Below, one piece after another: positions 7,496 to 14,844 of a stretch of DNA of 64,000 nucleotides. How positions within the stretch are numbered: position 1 is the stretch's first letter; each line of letters starts with the position of its first letter. A model generated the notes under the pieces. The model saw only the letters and a program-made list of their open reading frames with translations, was not told the origin of the DNA and searched no databases. The stretch is from contig CP051228.1 of NCBI GenBank assembly GCA_017792345.1, positions 4,804,148-4,868,147 of the forward strand. Reading direction: 5' to 3'. Both the position numbers and the translations under genes were made by a program. This DNA comes from Mesoflavibacter sp. (lineage in GTDB: Bacteria > Pseudomonadota > Alphaproteobacteria > UBA8366 > Aestuariispiraceae).

Positions 7496-8923
7496 TCAGG
7501 CCGCGGGCAGGGTCACCGTCACGGTGGTGCCCTGCCCCGGCGTGCTGGTGATTTCCATCGAACCGCTGGCCTTGACCAGCAGTCCCTTCACGATCGCCAG
7601 ACCGAGACCGACACCCTTCTGTGCAACATGCGGGTTCCGGCCTAATTGGGCGAAGGGTTCCACGATCCGCTGTATCTCCTCCGGCGCCAAGCCGACCCCG
7701 GTATCGATGAAATCGACGTGAACGTCCCCACCGGCCGTCCGACCACGAATATCGATACGTCCGCCATCAGACGTAAACTTGATTGCGTTGGATAACAGAT
7801 TCGAGGCGATCCGATTGAAGGCATGCGGGTCGATTAAGGGCACCGGCGGCGGATCCGACAGATCCAGATGGATGGCGACATCCCTATCCGGATTGGCGGC
7901 GCGCACCTCGGCAATACAGGCGGACAGAACGCTGCCTAGTTCGAGCGGCCGCGCGTTATAAGCCGACTTCGTCGATTCGACCGCGGACAGGTCCAGAATA
8001 TCGTTGACCAGGGCCAGCATGTTGCTGCCGCTATGGTGGATCATTTCCGCGTATTCGGCGCAGGCTTCCGCATCCTTGGCCCGGCCAATGCCATGCCGCA
8101 TCAGATCCGAAAAACCCAGAATCGAGTTCAAAGGCGTGCGCAGATCGTGGCTCATGCAGGCCATGAAGTCCGCCTTCACCTGTTCCGCCCGCTCCGCCCG
8201 CTCACGCTGGGCGATCAAATCGCGGCGCTGCGCCCGAAGCCGCCGAAGGACCATGTATACCGCGATACAGGGAACCAGCAGCAGAACCGCGATGGCACCG
8301 GAAACCACGACACCAAGCGCCAGAAACTGCATATGAATCTGCCGCGACGCGACGGATTCATCCAGATAGACCTCCGCAACGCCGATGACATTTCCATCAA
8401 CGCGTACCGGCACATAGGTTTCGACATAAACGTCGGGCCGGTCGATCTTACCTCGCCCATCTTTCAGAAAAGATTGAGAGACGCCGGTCGCCGCTACTGC
8501 CGCGGCAACTTCGGCGTTATGGTCGCGTAAAGGCGACATTGCCAACCCGTCAGCGTTGGACACTAGAACCAGATCCCCATTTGGGGCGAATAGCTTAAAC
8601 TGGAAAATTCCAGGCACCGACAAGGCAGACGCCATGAAGCGCCGCTCAGTATCAGTCGGGACCTCTCCCTGGAACACTTCGGTGTCATGGCCAATGCCGT
8701 GCCCCAGAAACTCCGCCCAACTCAGTGAGTATTTTTCCGCCTGCAGGACAGCGACGTCCCGTGCGCGATTTTCAAAGTCGATATAGAGAGCGTAGAGAAT
8801 GCCCAAGGTTAGCACGGCATAGATAACCGTTAGCAGCCCCGCCCGCGACCTGAAGGGTAATGCCGGAACCCACCTGCGCGGCGTTTTCTTAGCCCATTCG
8901 TTTGATGGGTTCGCAATGGTCAT
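7496..8923 (-). CDS. membrane-bound sensor histidine kinase
   Basis: A 475-residue kinase. Layout: TM1 about 29-47, periplasmic sensor about 50-198 (contains FKLFAPNGDLVLVSNADG and VYVETYVPVRVDGNVIGVAEVYLD, a Cache/PAS-like fold ending), TM2 about 200-226, a short linker coiled coil with no recognisable HAMP, HisKA with the phosphoacceptor in SHDLRTPLN (His259), and HATPase_c with N-box NLLSNAIKFT, G1 DTGVGL and G2 GVGLGLAIVK. All catalytic boxes are intact. There is no receiver or cognate regulator gene beside it (orphan kinase). Ligand unknown. ATG at 8923 is used. Confidence 0.92.
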   Translation of the reverse strand: MTIANPSNEWAKKTPRRWVPALPFRSRAGLLTVIYAVLTLGILYALYIDFENRARDVAVLQAEKYSLSWAEFLGHGIGHDTEVFQGEVPTDTERRFMASALSVPGIFQFKLFAPNGDLVLVSNADGLAMSPLRDHNAEVAAAVAATGVSQSFLKDGRGKIDRPDVYVETYVPVRVDGNVIGVAEVYLDESVASRQIHMQFLALGVVVSGAIAVLLLVPCIAVYMVLRRLRAQRRDLIAQRERAERAEQVKADFMACMSHDLRTPLNSILGFSDLMRHGIGRAKDAEACAEYAEMIHHSGSNMLALVNDILDLSAVESTKSAYNARPLELGSVLSACIAEVRAANPDRDVAIHLDLSDPPPVPLIDPHAFNRIASNLLSNAIKFTSDGGRIDIRGRTAGGDVHVDFIDTGVGLAPEEIQRIVEPFAQLGRNPHVAQKGVGLGLAIVKGLLVKASGSMEITSTPGQGTTVTVTLPAA

Positions 8924-9039
8924 CTACTAGCCCGCCGATTCTCATCCCGAGATGGCATACGTTTTTCCTAATATGGCTAGATACCGCAGAACTCCTTAAC
9001 TCCCCGTAAAGACGCTGGGTCCCAAGGCGCAAAAAGAAT

Positions 9040-9066
9040 GGCCCCCGGCGACCAGCGCCGGGGGCC
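9040..9066 (-). terminator. rho-independent terminator of clpA
   Basis: An 11-bp perfect G+C stem (9040-9050 with 9056-9066) around a five-base loop. Read on the minus strand, it is followed by ATTCTTTTTG. It lies 29 bases beyond the clpA stop. Confidence 0.85.
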
Positions 9067-9094
9067 TGAAAAACGTACCGGTAGTGCGAAAGAC

Positions 9095-11440
9095 CTACGC
9101 CTTCTCGCCCGTCTTCGGCACGGAGCTGGAACCCTTGCCCTTCTTGCCCTTGGCTTTCTTCGCCGTTGTATCGGGGAAGGCGAAGCGGAGCTTGTCTTCG
9201 GCCTTGTCGGTGTCGACCAGGACATTGCCGCCACTGGCCAACTTGCCGAACAGCAGTTCCTCGGCCAGCGGACGCTTGACGTGTTCCTGGATGATCCGGG
9301 CCAGCGGGCGGGCGCCGTATAGGTCGCTGTATCCCTTCTCGCCCAGCCAGGCGCGTGCCTCGTCGGTCAGTTCGATCGTGACGTCGCGGTCCGCCAGCTG
9401 TGCTTCCAACTGGATCACGAACTTGTCGACGACCTGGCCGATCACATCCTTCGACAGGCGCGCGAAGGGGATGATGGCGTCCAGGCGGTTGCGGAATTCC
9501 GGCGTGAACATGCGTTCGATCGCCTCGGTATCCTCGCCCTCGCGCTGTTCGCGGCCGAAGCCGATGGCGGGTTTCGCCATATCGGCGGCGCCGGCATTGG
9601 TGGTCATGATCAGGACCACATTGCGGAAATCGACCGACTTGCCGTTATTGTCCGTCAGCTTGCCGTGATCCATGACCTGCAGCAGCACGTTGAAAAGGTC
9701 GGGGTGGGCCTTTTCGATCTCGTCCAGCAGCAGTACGCAATGCGGCGTCTGGTCGATGGCGTCGGTCAGAAGACCGCCCTGGTCGAAGCCGACATAGCCC
9801 GGAGGCGCGCCGATCAGCCGGGAAACCGTGTGGCGTTCCATGTATTCCGACATGTCGAAGCGCTTCAGTTCGACGCCCATGGTGCGGGCGAGCTGCTTGG
9901 CGACCTCGGTCTTGCCGACGCCGGTCGGGCCGGAGAACAGGTAGGACCCGATCGGCTTTTCCGGTTCGCGCAGGCCGGCGCGGGCCAGCTTGATCGCGGA
10001 CGTCAGGGCGTCGATTGCCTTGTCCTGGCCATAGACCATGGTCTTCAGGTCGGATTCCAGGTTCGACAGGGCGTCGCGGTCGTCGCGGCTGACCTGTTTC
10101 GGGGGGATGCGCGCGATCTTGGCGACCACGGCCTCCACATCCTTGGTGCCGATCTGCTTCTTGCGCTTGCTTTCGGCCAGCAGCATCTGCGCCGCGCCGA
10201 CCTCGTCGATCACGTCGATGGCCTTATCCGGAAGCTTGCGGTCGTTGATGTAGCGCGAGGACAGTTCCACCGCCGTCTTGATGGCGTCATGGGTGTATTT
10301 CACCCGGTGGTGATCCTCGTAATACGGCTTCAGGCCCATCAGGATCTTGATCGCATCCTCGACCGACGGTTCTGTCACGTCGATCTTCTGGAAGCGGCGG
10401 GCCAGCGCCCGGTCCTTCTCGAAATGGCCGCGATATTCCTTATAGGTCGTCGACCCGATGCAGCGCAGCGTGCCGGATTGCAGCGCGGGCTTCAAAAGGT
10501 TCGACGCGTCCATCGCGCCGCCGGTCGTGGCCCCGGCGCCAATGACGGTGTGAATTTCGTCGATGAACAGGATCGCGCCCTCGGTCGCTTCCAATTCTTT
10601 CATCACCGCTTTCAGGCGTTCCTCGAAATCGCCGCGATAGCGGGTGCCGGCAAGCAGCGCGCCCATATCCAGGGAATAGATCGTGCAGGTGGCCAGAACG
10701 TCGGGCACGTCCAGTTCCACGATCCGCTTGGCCAGGCCTTCCGCGATGGCCGTCTTGCCGACGCCCGGATCGCCGACCAGCAGCGGGTTGTTCTTGGTCC
10801 GGCGGCACAGGACCTGGATCACGCGCTCCACTTCCTGGGTGCGGCCGATCAGCGGGTCGATCTTGCCCTCGCCCGCCTTGTGGTTCAGGTCGACGCAATA
10901 GGCGTCCAGTGCCTCGTGGCCGGACTTGTTGACCTCCTCGGCCTTGGCATCCTCCTCGGTCCCGGACGGCGCGGCGCTGGCGGCGGCCTGATCCGGCTCC
11001 TGCCCAGGCACCTTGGCGATGCCGTGCGAGATGTAATTGACCGCGTCAAACCGCGTCATGTCCTGAAGCTGCAGGAAATAGACGGCGTGGCTTTCCCGTT
11101 CGGAGAAGATCGCGACCAGGACGTTGGCGCCAGTCACTTCCTCGCGGCCCGAGGACTGGACGTGGATAGCCGCGCGTTGAAGCACGCGCTGGAAGCCGGC
11201 GGTCGGCTTCGGATCTTCGTCCAGCAGGGTGACGAGGTTGCTGAGATCGTTGTCGATATAGTCGGACAGGCTGCCGCCCAGTTTCTCGACATCGACCCCG
11301 CAGGCGCGCATGACGGCGACGGCGTCCTGATCTTCGGTCAGGGCCAGCAACAGGTGCTCCAGCGTCGCGTATTCATGGCTGCGCGATCCGGCATGGCCGA
11401 GCGCGCGGTGCAGAGTCTGTTCGAGAGCCTTGGATAACAT
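9095..11440 (-). CDS. clpA: ATP-dependent Clp protease ATP-binding subunit ClpA
   Basis: A 781-residue AAA+ unfoldase that feeds substrates to ClpP. It shows the ClpA N-domain (residues 1-145, [14 protein letters not shown] and [13 protein letters not shown]), AAA-1 with Walker A GDPGVGKT and Walker B ILFIDEIH, and AAA-2 with Walker A GPTGVGKT and Walker [14 protein letters not shown], plus the C-terminal D2 small domain. The tail is lysine-rich ([10 protein letters not shown]), a lineage-variable end. AGGAG lies ten bases before ATG 11440. The adaptor gene clpS is just upstream on the same strand, 159 bases apart, as usual in proteobacteria. clpP is not in the window. Confidence 0.98.
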   Translation of the reverse strand: MLSKALEQTLHRALGHAGSRSHEYATLEHLLLALTEDQDAVAVMRACGVDVEKLGGSLSDYIDNDLSNLVTLLDEDPKPTAGFQRVLQRAAIHVQSSGREEVTGANVLVAIFSERESHAVYFLQLQDMTRFDAVNYISHGIAKVPGQEPDQAAASAAPSGTEEDAKAEEVNKSGHEALDAYCVDLNHKAGEGKIDPLIGRTQEVERVIQVLCRRTKNNPLLVGDPGVGKTAIAEGLAKRIVELDVPDVLATCTIYSLDMGALLAGTRYRGDFEERLKAVMKELEATEGAILFIDEIHTVIGAGATTGGAMDASNLLKPALQSGTLRCIGSTTYKEYRGHFEKDRALARRFQKIDVTEPSVEDAIKILMGLKPYYEDHHRVKYTHDAIKTAVELSSRYINDRKLPDKAIDVIDEVGAAQMLLAESKRKKQIGTKDVEAVVAKIARIPPKQVSRDDRDALSNLESDLKTMVYGQDKAIDALTSAIKLARAGLREPEKPIGSYLFSGPTGVGKTEVAKQLARTMGVELKRFDMSEYMERHTVSRLIGAPPGYVGFDQGGLLTDAIDQTPHCVLLLDEIEKAHPDLFNVLLQVMDHGKLTDNNGKSVDFRNVVLIMTTNAGAADMAKPAIGFGREQREGEDTEAIERMFTPEFRNRLDAIIPFARLSKDVIGQVVDKFVIQLEAQLADRDVTIELTDEARAWLGEKGYSDLYGARPLARIIQEHVKRPLAEELLFGKLASGGNVLVDTDKAEDKLRFAFPDTTAKKAKGKKGKGSSSVPKTGEKA

Positions 11441-11599
11441 GTAACGGCAGTCTCCTGGTTCGAGGAGCCGGCCTGGTGGGGGATTCCGTCCGGTGGCCGG
11501 CCCTGATGACTCGAGTCTAACGCGAGTCGGGTTAACGAAGTCCTTAAGACTGAGTTTGGAACGCGGGCATCGCTATGCAAGCCCCGCGCCGAATTTCCC

Positions 11600-11983
11600 T
11601 CACTCCTTCTCCAGCGTGCACTGGAGGGGATGGCCTTCCTTGCGCGCCAGGTCCATGACCTGGGTCGCCTTGGTCTCCGCAACTTCATAGGTATAGACGC
11701 CGCATACGCCGACGCCGCGATTATGGACGTGCAGCATGATCTGCGTCGCCTCCTCGCGGCTCTTGTTGAACAGGCGCTCCAGAATGAAGACGACGAACTC
11801 CATCGGCGTGTAGTCGTCGTTCAGCATCAGCACCTTGTACATCGACGGCTTCTTGGTTTTCGGACGCGTCTTGGTGACCACGCCCGTCCCGGGCGCACCG
11901 CCATCACCGCCATCCTTGCGGTCGTCCCGATCCGGTCCGCCGTGAAGCGCCGATTTGGGTTCCTGCCGCTGCCATTCCGTCAT
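11600..11983 (-). CDS. clpS: ClpS adaptor, N-end rule recognition
   Basis: A 127-residue adaptor that delivers N-degron substrates to ClpA. The N-terminal 40 residues are a flexible, glycine-rich extension ([15 protein letters not shown]), and the core starts with [24 protein letters not shown] (the NDDYTPM motif that binds the N-terminal residue), followed by [21 protein letters not shown]. This is the length and order expected for an alphaproteobacterial ClpS1. A strong promoter is visible upstream (12077-12105). Confidence 0.97.
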   Translation of the reverse strand: MTEWQRQEPKSALHGGPDRDDRKDGGDGGAPGTGVVTKTRPKTKKPSMYKVLMLNDDYTPMEFVVFILERLFNKSREEATQIMLHVHNRGVGVCGVYTYEVAETKATQVMDLARKEGHPLQCTLEKE

Positions 11984-12076
11984 GTCTGTTCCGACCGATC
12001 GTGATCTGGATTGGAAATTCGGCGTGCCGGGAACGGACCGCGATGGCCGAACCGGGTCACTGCCCTAGTGCACCGC

Positions 12077-12105
12077 ATTATATTGTGCGATTCAAGCGCA
12101 TTCAA
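12077..12105 (-). promoter_or_regulatory. sigma-70 promoter of clpS
   Basis: On the minus strand, TTGAAT (12105-12100), 17 bases, then a perfect TATAAT (12082-12077). It lies about 94 bases upstream of the clpS start, giving a leader of roughly 85-90 bases. Confidence 0.75.
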
Positions 12106-12200
12106 AGGGGGAGATCGAGGCATGACGCCGGTTGATTTGAGTTCGGGCCCGTGCTGGTCTGCCTAACCCCCTGACATTGGGGCAGCTTGAGGAGACGGTC

Positions 12201-12581
12201 ATGAAGTTCGACGCCAAACAGCCGCCGCGCGCGTTCCGGGTCGGCGCCGACGGCGGGATCGAGTTGCTGGATTGCGGGACCGTCTGGCTGGCGCCGGACG
12301 AACAGGTGACGTTCCGGACCGACAACCGCGCCGCCACGGCCTTCGACGTCACGCGCAAGGAGTTCGGCTATTACGCCGCCAATTCCCTGAACGGGACCCT
12401 GCCGCGCCAGGGCCTGCGCGCTGCTCTATGCCGGAACGATGCCCATTCCTTGCTGTACATGCTGTTTGTCGAGGACGGAAAGGAAGACCAGTACCGCGCC
12501 TATCTCGACGCCGAAGGCATGACGCATCTGGGCTGGATGGACGAGTTGGACCCGTCGACCCTGCCGGCGCGTGCGCCCTGA
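12201..12581 (+). CDS. conserved hypothetical protein
   Basis: A 126-residue soluble protein with GAGGAGACGGTC directly before ATG 12201. The N-terminal half looks like a beta-sandwich or barrel segment (RAFRVGADGGIELLDCGTVWLAPDEQVTFRTD); the second half has FDVTRKEFGYYAANSLNGTLPRQGLRAALCRN and VEDGKEDQYRAYLDAEGM. The sequence resembles uncharacterised Rhodospirillales proteins I have seen in passing; no function is known to me. No signal peptide. It is convergent with marC, whose stop is 9 bases away, so it is not part of an evident operon. Confidence 0.75.
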   Translation: MKFDAKQPPRAFRVGADGGIELLDCGTVWLAPDEQVTFRTDNRAATAFDVTRKEFGYYAANSLNGTLPRQGLRAALCRNDAHSLLYMLFVEDGKEDQYRAYLDAEGMTHLGWMDELDPSTLPARAP

Positions 12582-12590
12582 AGCAATCGG

Positions 12591-13241
12591 TCAGGAGCCG
12601 GGCGGCAGCAGTTCGAGCAGCCCCAAATCCTGGAACCCGCCCAGCACCGCATCGACCGCGATGGTCGCCAGCACGATGCCCATGACCCGGCTGACGACAT
12701 TCGCGCCGGTATTGCCCAACAGGGGTTTCAGCTTGGCCGCCAATAGCAGCAGCACCAGCGTGATCGCCATGACGACCAGCAGCAAAACGCCGGTCGCGGC
12801 CTGTTCCGCGATCGGCGTCTCGTGATTGTCCGTCAGGACGACTATGGCCAGCATCGCCCCCGGAGAGGCGATCGACGGCATGGCCAACGGAAAGACCGCG
12901 CCGGACAGATAATCCCGCTCCGCTTCCTTGATCTCGCGATCCGATTTGGCCTCGCCGAAGATCATCGTCATGGCGAAGAGGAACAGGATGATGCCGCCCG
13001 CAACCTGGAAGGATCCGAAGCGCAGCCCCAGCGATTCCAGCAACAACTGACCGGCGACGAGGAAAAGAAGCAGCACGATCGTGGCGATCAATACCGCACG
13101 TATCGCAAACTTTATATGAAGGTGCCGGGGTACACGGGCCGTCGCAAAGTAGAAGACCGGTAGGGATCCGATCGGATCCACGACCACCAGAATGGTTATG
13201 AACTCCCGCGCAAGTTCCAACCAATTAAGCCATTCCGGCAT
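12591..13241 (-). CDS. MarC-family (UPF0056) membrane protein
   Basis: A 216-residue inner-membrane protein with six predicted helices. The family hallmark is visible near the N-terminus: ILVVVDPIGSLPVFYF (the DPxGxxPxF motif). Later segments include LLFLVAGQLLLESLGLRFGSFQVAGGIILFLFAMTMIFG, PLAMPSIASPGAMLAIVVL and VVSRVMGIVLATIAVDAVLGG. MarC proteins were once linked to multiple antibiotic resistance, a role since doubted; function remains unknown. ATG 13241 is used; TTG one codon upstream is the alternative. Monocistronic. Confidence 0.9.
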   Translation of the reverse strand: MPEWLNWLELAREFITILVVVDPIGSLPVFYFATARVPRHLHIKFAIRAVLIATIVLLLFLVAGQLLLESLGLRFGSFQVAGGIILFLFAMTMIFGEAKSDREIKEAERDYLSGAVFPLAMPSIASPGAMLAIVVLTDNHETPIAEQAATGVLLLVVMAITLVLLLLAAKLKPLLGNTGANVVSRVMGIVLATIAVDAVLGGFQDLGLLELLPPGS

Positions 13242-13336
13242 CAAAAATCCCTAGTTTCCAAATTGCCCGGGCCCCAAAACACCCCTTATCCATATATGGC
13301 CCGATTCATGAAATTGGGAGATATCGGAAGTATATT

Positions 13337-13609
13337 TTATTCTGTCCCGATCCGGGGCGGGCCGCCCTTCGCGGCCTGGCTCGGCCCAAAGGCCTTGTCC
13401 AGCACGCGGGTGGAGTCCTCGGCCAGTCTGATGGCCTCACTCAGATGTTCCAGAACCTTGATATTGTTCGCCAGGACGTGCTGAGCCTCGGGACGAGCAT
13501 CATCCGAAATCTTGGTACAGCGGATCAGAACATCCTTGCGCAGGACCCGCAGGATCGTTTCCAGGCGTTGCCCATCCGGATGCTCCTCGGAAACCAGAAA
13601 ATGCGTCAT
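13337..13609 (-). CDS. small conserved hypothetical protein
   Basis: A 90-residue soluble protein that looks wholly helical: MTHFLVSEEHPDGQRLETILRVLRKDVLIRCTKI, then ARPEAQHVLANNIKVLEHLSEAIRLAEDSTRVLDKAFGPS. GAGGAG eight bases before ATG 13609 supports the start. The sequence feels like a conserved Rhodospirillales family, but I cannot name a function. A helical bundle of this size with the DED-like charge pattern could be a protein-protein adaptor; that is speculation. It is divergent from rpmE (225 bases apart). Confidence 0.75.
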   Translation of the reverse strand: MTHFLVSEEHPDGQRLETILRVLRKDVLIRCTKISDDARPEAQHVLANNIKVLEHLSEAIRLAEDSTRVLDKAFGPSQAAKGGPPRIGTE

Positions 13610-13833
13610 TGGACAGTCTCCTCACCTTGATGTTCTTCAGCGGACATTCCCGATCGCCCTTGGATGCAGCATAGCCCCGTTCTCTTGCAGGCGTCGACAG
13701 CGAGATTTTCCGCAGAAACCGGTTGCATTGCGCCTTCCGCGCGGGTACAAGCCGCGTCCGATACGCATAGACGAAGCCGTCGGACCCGCGCCCTGGGCGC
13801 GCCGCGACGCAAGACTTTTGGAGCGCGAGTGCG

Positions 13834-14055
13834 ATGAAAAAAGAAATTCATCCGGATTACCACTGGATCACCGTCACCATGACCGACGGCACGAGCTACA
13901 AGACGCGCTCGACCTGGGGTTCGGAAGGCGACGAGATGAAGCTGGACATCGATCCGACCGGTCACCCGGCCTGGACCGGCGGCACGGGCAAGCTGATGGC
14001 GTCCGGCCAGCTGGACCGCTTCAACAAGCGCTTCGCCAACTTCGGCATCAAGTAA
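13834..14055 (+). CDS. rpmE: 50S ribosomal protein L31
   Basis: A 73-residue ribosomal protein. The family signature is clear: [46 protein letters not shown], and [11 protein letters not shown]. It contains no cysteine, so it is the C-minus (zinc-free) form common in alphaproteobacteria. GGAG lies about ten bases upstream of ATG 13834. A strong terminator follows at 14082-14105, so the gene is its own transcription unit. Confidence 0.96.
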   Translation: MKKEIHPDYHWITVTMTDGTSYKTRSTWGSEGDEMKLDIDPTGHPAWTGGTGKLMASGQLDRFNKRFANFGIK

Positions 14056-14081
14056 GCAGCGCTTGCGCCAGCGAATTTACG

Positions 14082-14105
14082 GGGCGGCCCTTTGGCCGCC
14101 CTTTT
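14082..14105 (+). terminator. rho-independent terminator of rpmE
   Basis: Eight-base G+C stem GGGCGGCC / GGCCGCCC (14082-14089 and 14094-14101), loop CTTT, then TTTT. Starts 27 bases after the rpmE stop. Confidence 0.9.
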
Positions 14106-14130
14106 CGCGTTCTAGGCGCGATTTTTCCCT

Positions 14131-14159
14131 CTTGAACAGAAAAATTCCGGTTCCTATAT
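14131..14159 (+). promoter_or_regulatory. sigma-32 (RpoH) heat-shock promoter of hsp20
   Basis: CTTG (14131-14134), 18 bases, then CCTATAT (14153-14159). This is an exact match to the alphaproteobacterial RpoH consensus CTTG-N17/18-CYTATNT. A small heat-shock gene starts 140 bases downstream. Confidence 0.85.
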
Positions 14160-14165
14160 CCCGGT

Positions 14166-14299
14166 TGCCGACCGATGCCGTGGAATGCCCAGGCTGGGGT
14201 TCCGACACACGGACAGACATCGGAAGGCAAAAACGGGAGACGCCGCCGGCTTCGGGGCGTCTCGGGAAAAACTGGTATCGCTCAAGAAGGAGGATCACC
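14166..14299 (+). ncRNA. ROSE-type RNA thermometer in the hsp20 leader
   Basis: The roughly 130-base leader carries a stable upstream hairpin (14237-14244 with 14256-14263, perfect 8 bp, extended inside by CCG/CGG) and, next to the start codon, a second hairpin that buries the ribosome site. In it TCGCT (14278-14282) pairs with the Shine-Dalgarno AGGA (14291-14294) leaving one G bulged, the hallmark UYGCU motif of ROSE elements. The stem is extended by GGTA (14274-14277) with T(C)ACC (14295-14299); loop 14283-14290. At high temperature the weak helix should melt and allow translation. Structure worked out by hand; transcript start assumed from the promoter. Confidence 0.8.
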
Positions 14300-14764
14300 A
14301 TGCGTGGATTCGACATGACCCCGCTGTTGCGTACGACCGTCGGCTTCGACCGTCTGGCCCGTACCCTGGACACCCTGTCCGCCGAACAAATTCCGTCCTA
14401 TCCGCCCTACAACATCGAAAAGCTGGATGAAGAACGCTACACCATCACGATGGCGGTGGCCGGCTTCTCCCAAGACGATCTGGACATCACGGTCCAGGAG
14501 AATCAGCTGACGGTGAAGGGCAAGATCGAAGCGCCGGAAGGCGCGATCGAACGCCACTTCCTGCATCGCGGCATCGCCGAGCGCGCCTTCGAGCGTCAGT
14601 TCAGCCTGGCCGACCATATCAAGGTCGCCGACGCGTCGTTGGAAAACGGCCTGCTGCATATCTCGCTGAAACGCGAAGTGCCGGAAGAAGCCCGTCCGCG
14701 TCAGATCGCGATCACCAGCGCGACCGGCGGCAAGCGCGCGGCCATCGAAAAGAAAGCCGCGTAA
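14300..14764 (+). CDS. Hsp20/IbpA-type small heat-shock protein
   Basis: A 154-residue alpha-crystallin-fold chaperone that holds unfolding proteins for the DnaK/ClpB system. It begins MRGFDMTPLLRTTVGFDRLARTLDTL, the IbpA-type N-terminus, followed by PPYNIEKLDEERYTITMAVAGFSQDDLDITVQENQLTVKG and ERAFERQFSLADHIKVADASLENGLLHISLKREVPEE (the A-x-x-x-n-G-L motif). AAGGAGG precedes ATG 14300; the longer upstream reading frame is the leader and is rejected. Heat control is expected at two levels, transcription (sigma-32) and translation (ROSE leader). The symbol ibpA would fit but is not certain. Confidence 0.96.
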   Translation: MRGFDMTPLLRTTVGFDRLARTLDTLSAEQIPSYPPYNIEKLDEERYTITMAVAGFSQDDLDITVQENQLTVKGKIEAPEGAIERHFLHRGIAERAFERQFSLADHIKVADASLENGLLHISLKREVPEEARPRQIAITSATGGKRAAIEKKAA

Positions 14765-14791
14765 CGCCTTCGACTCACCGGACAGAAGGCA

Positions 14792-14820
14792 GGGCGCGCC
14801 GGGCAACCGGCGCGCCCTTT
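14792..14820. terminator. bidirectional terminator between hsp20 and the CHAT gene
   Basis: A perfect 11-bp stem (14792-14802 with 14807-14817) with a GCAA tetraloop and TTT on the plus side. It lies between the convergent stops at 14764 and 14845. The minus side has no strong T run, so termination is better supported for the hsp20 direction. Confidence 0.8.
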
Positions 14821-14844
14821 CGCGTTCTTCACGAACGGCTCGCG

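Noticed and set aside
9665-11437. Long plus-strand open frame opposite clpA (590 codons)
   Set aside because: It is the antisense of a strongly conserved gene and its translation lacks recognisable domains.
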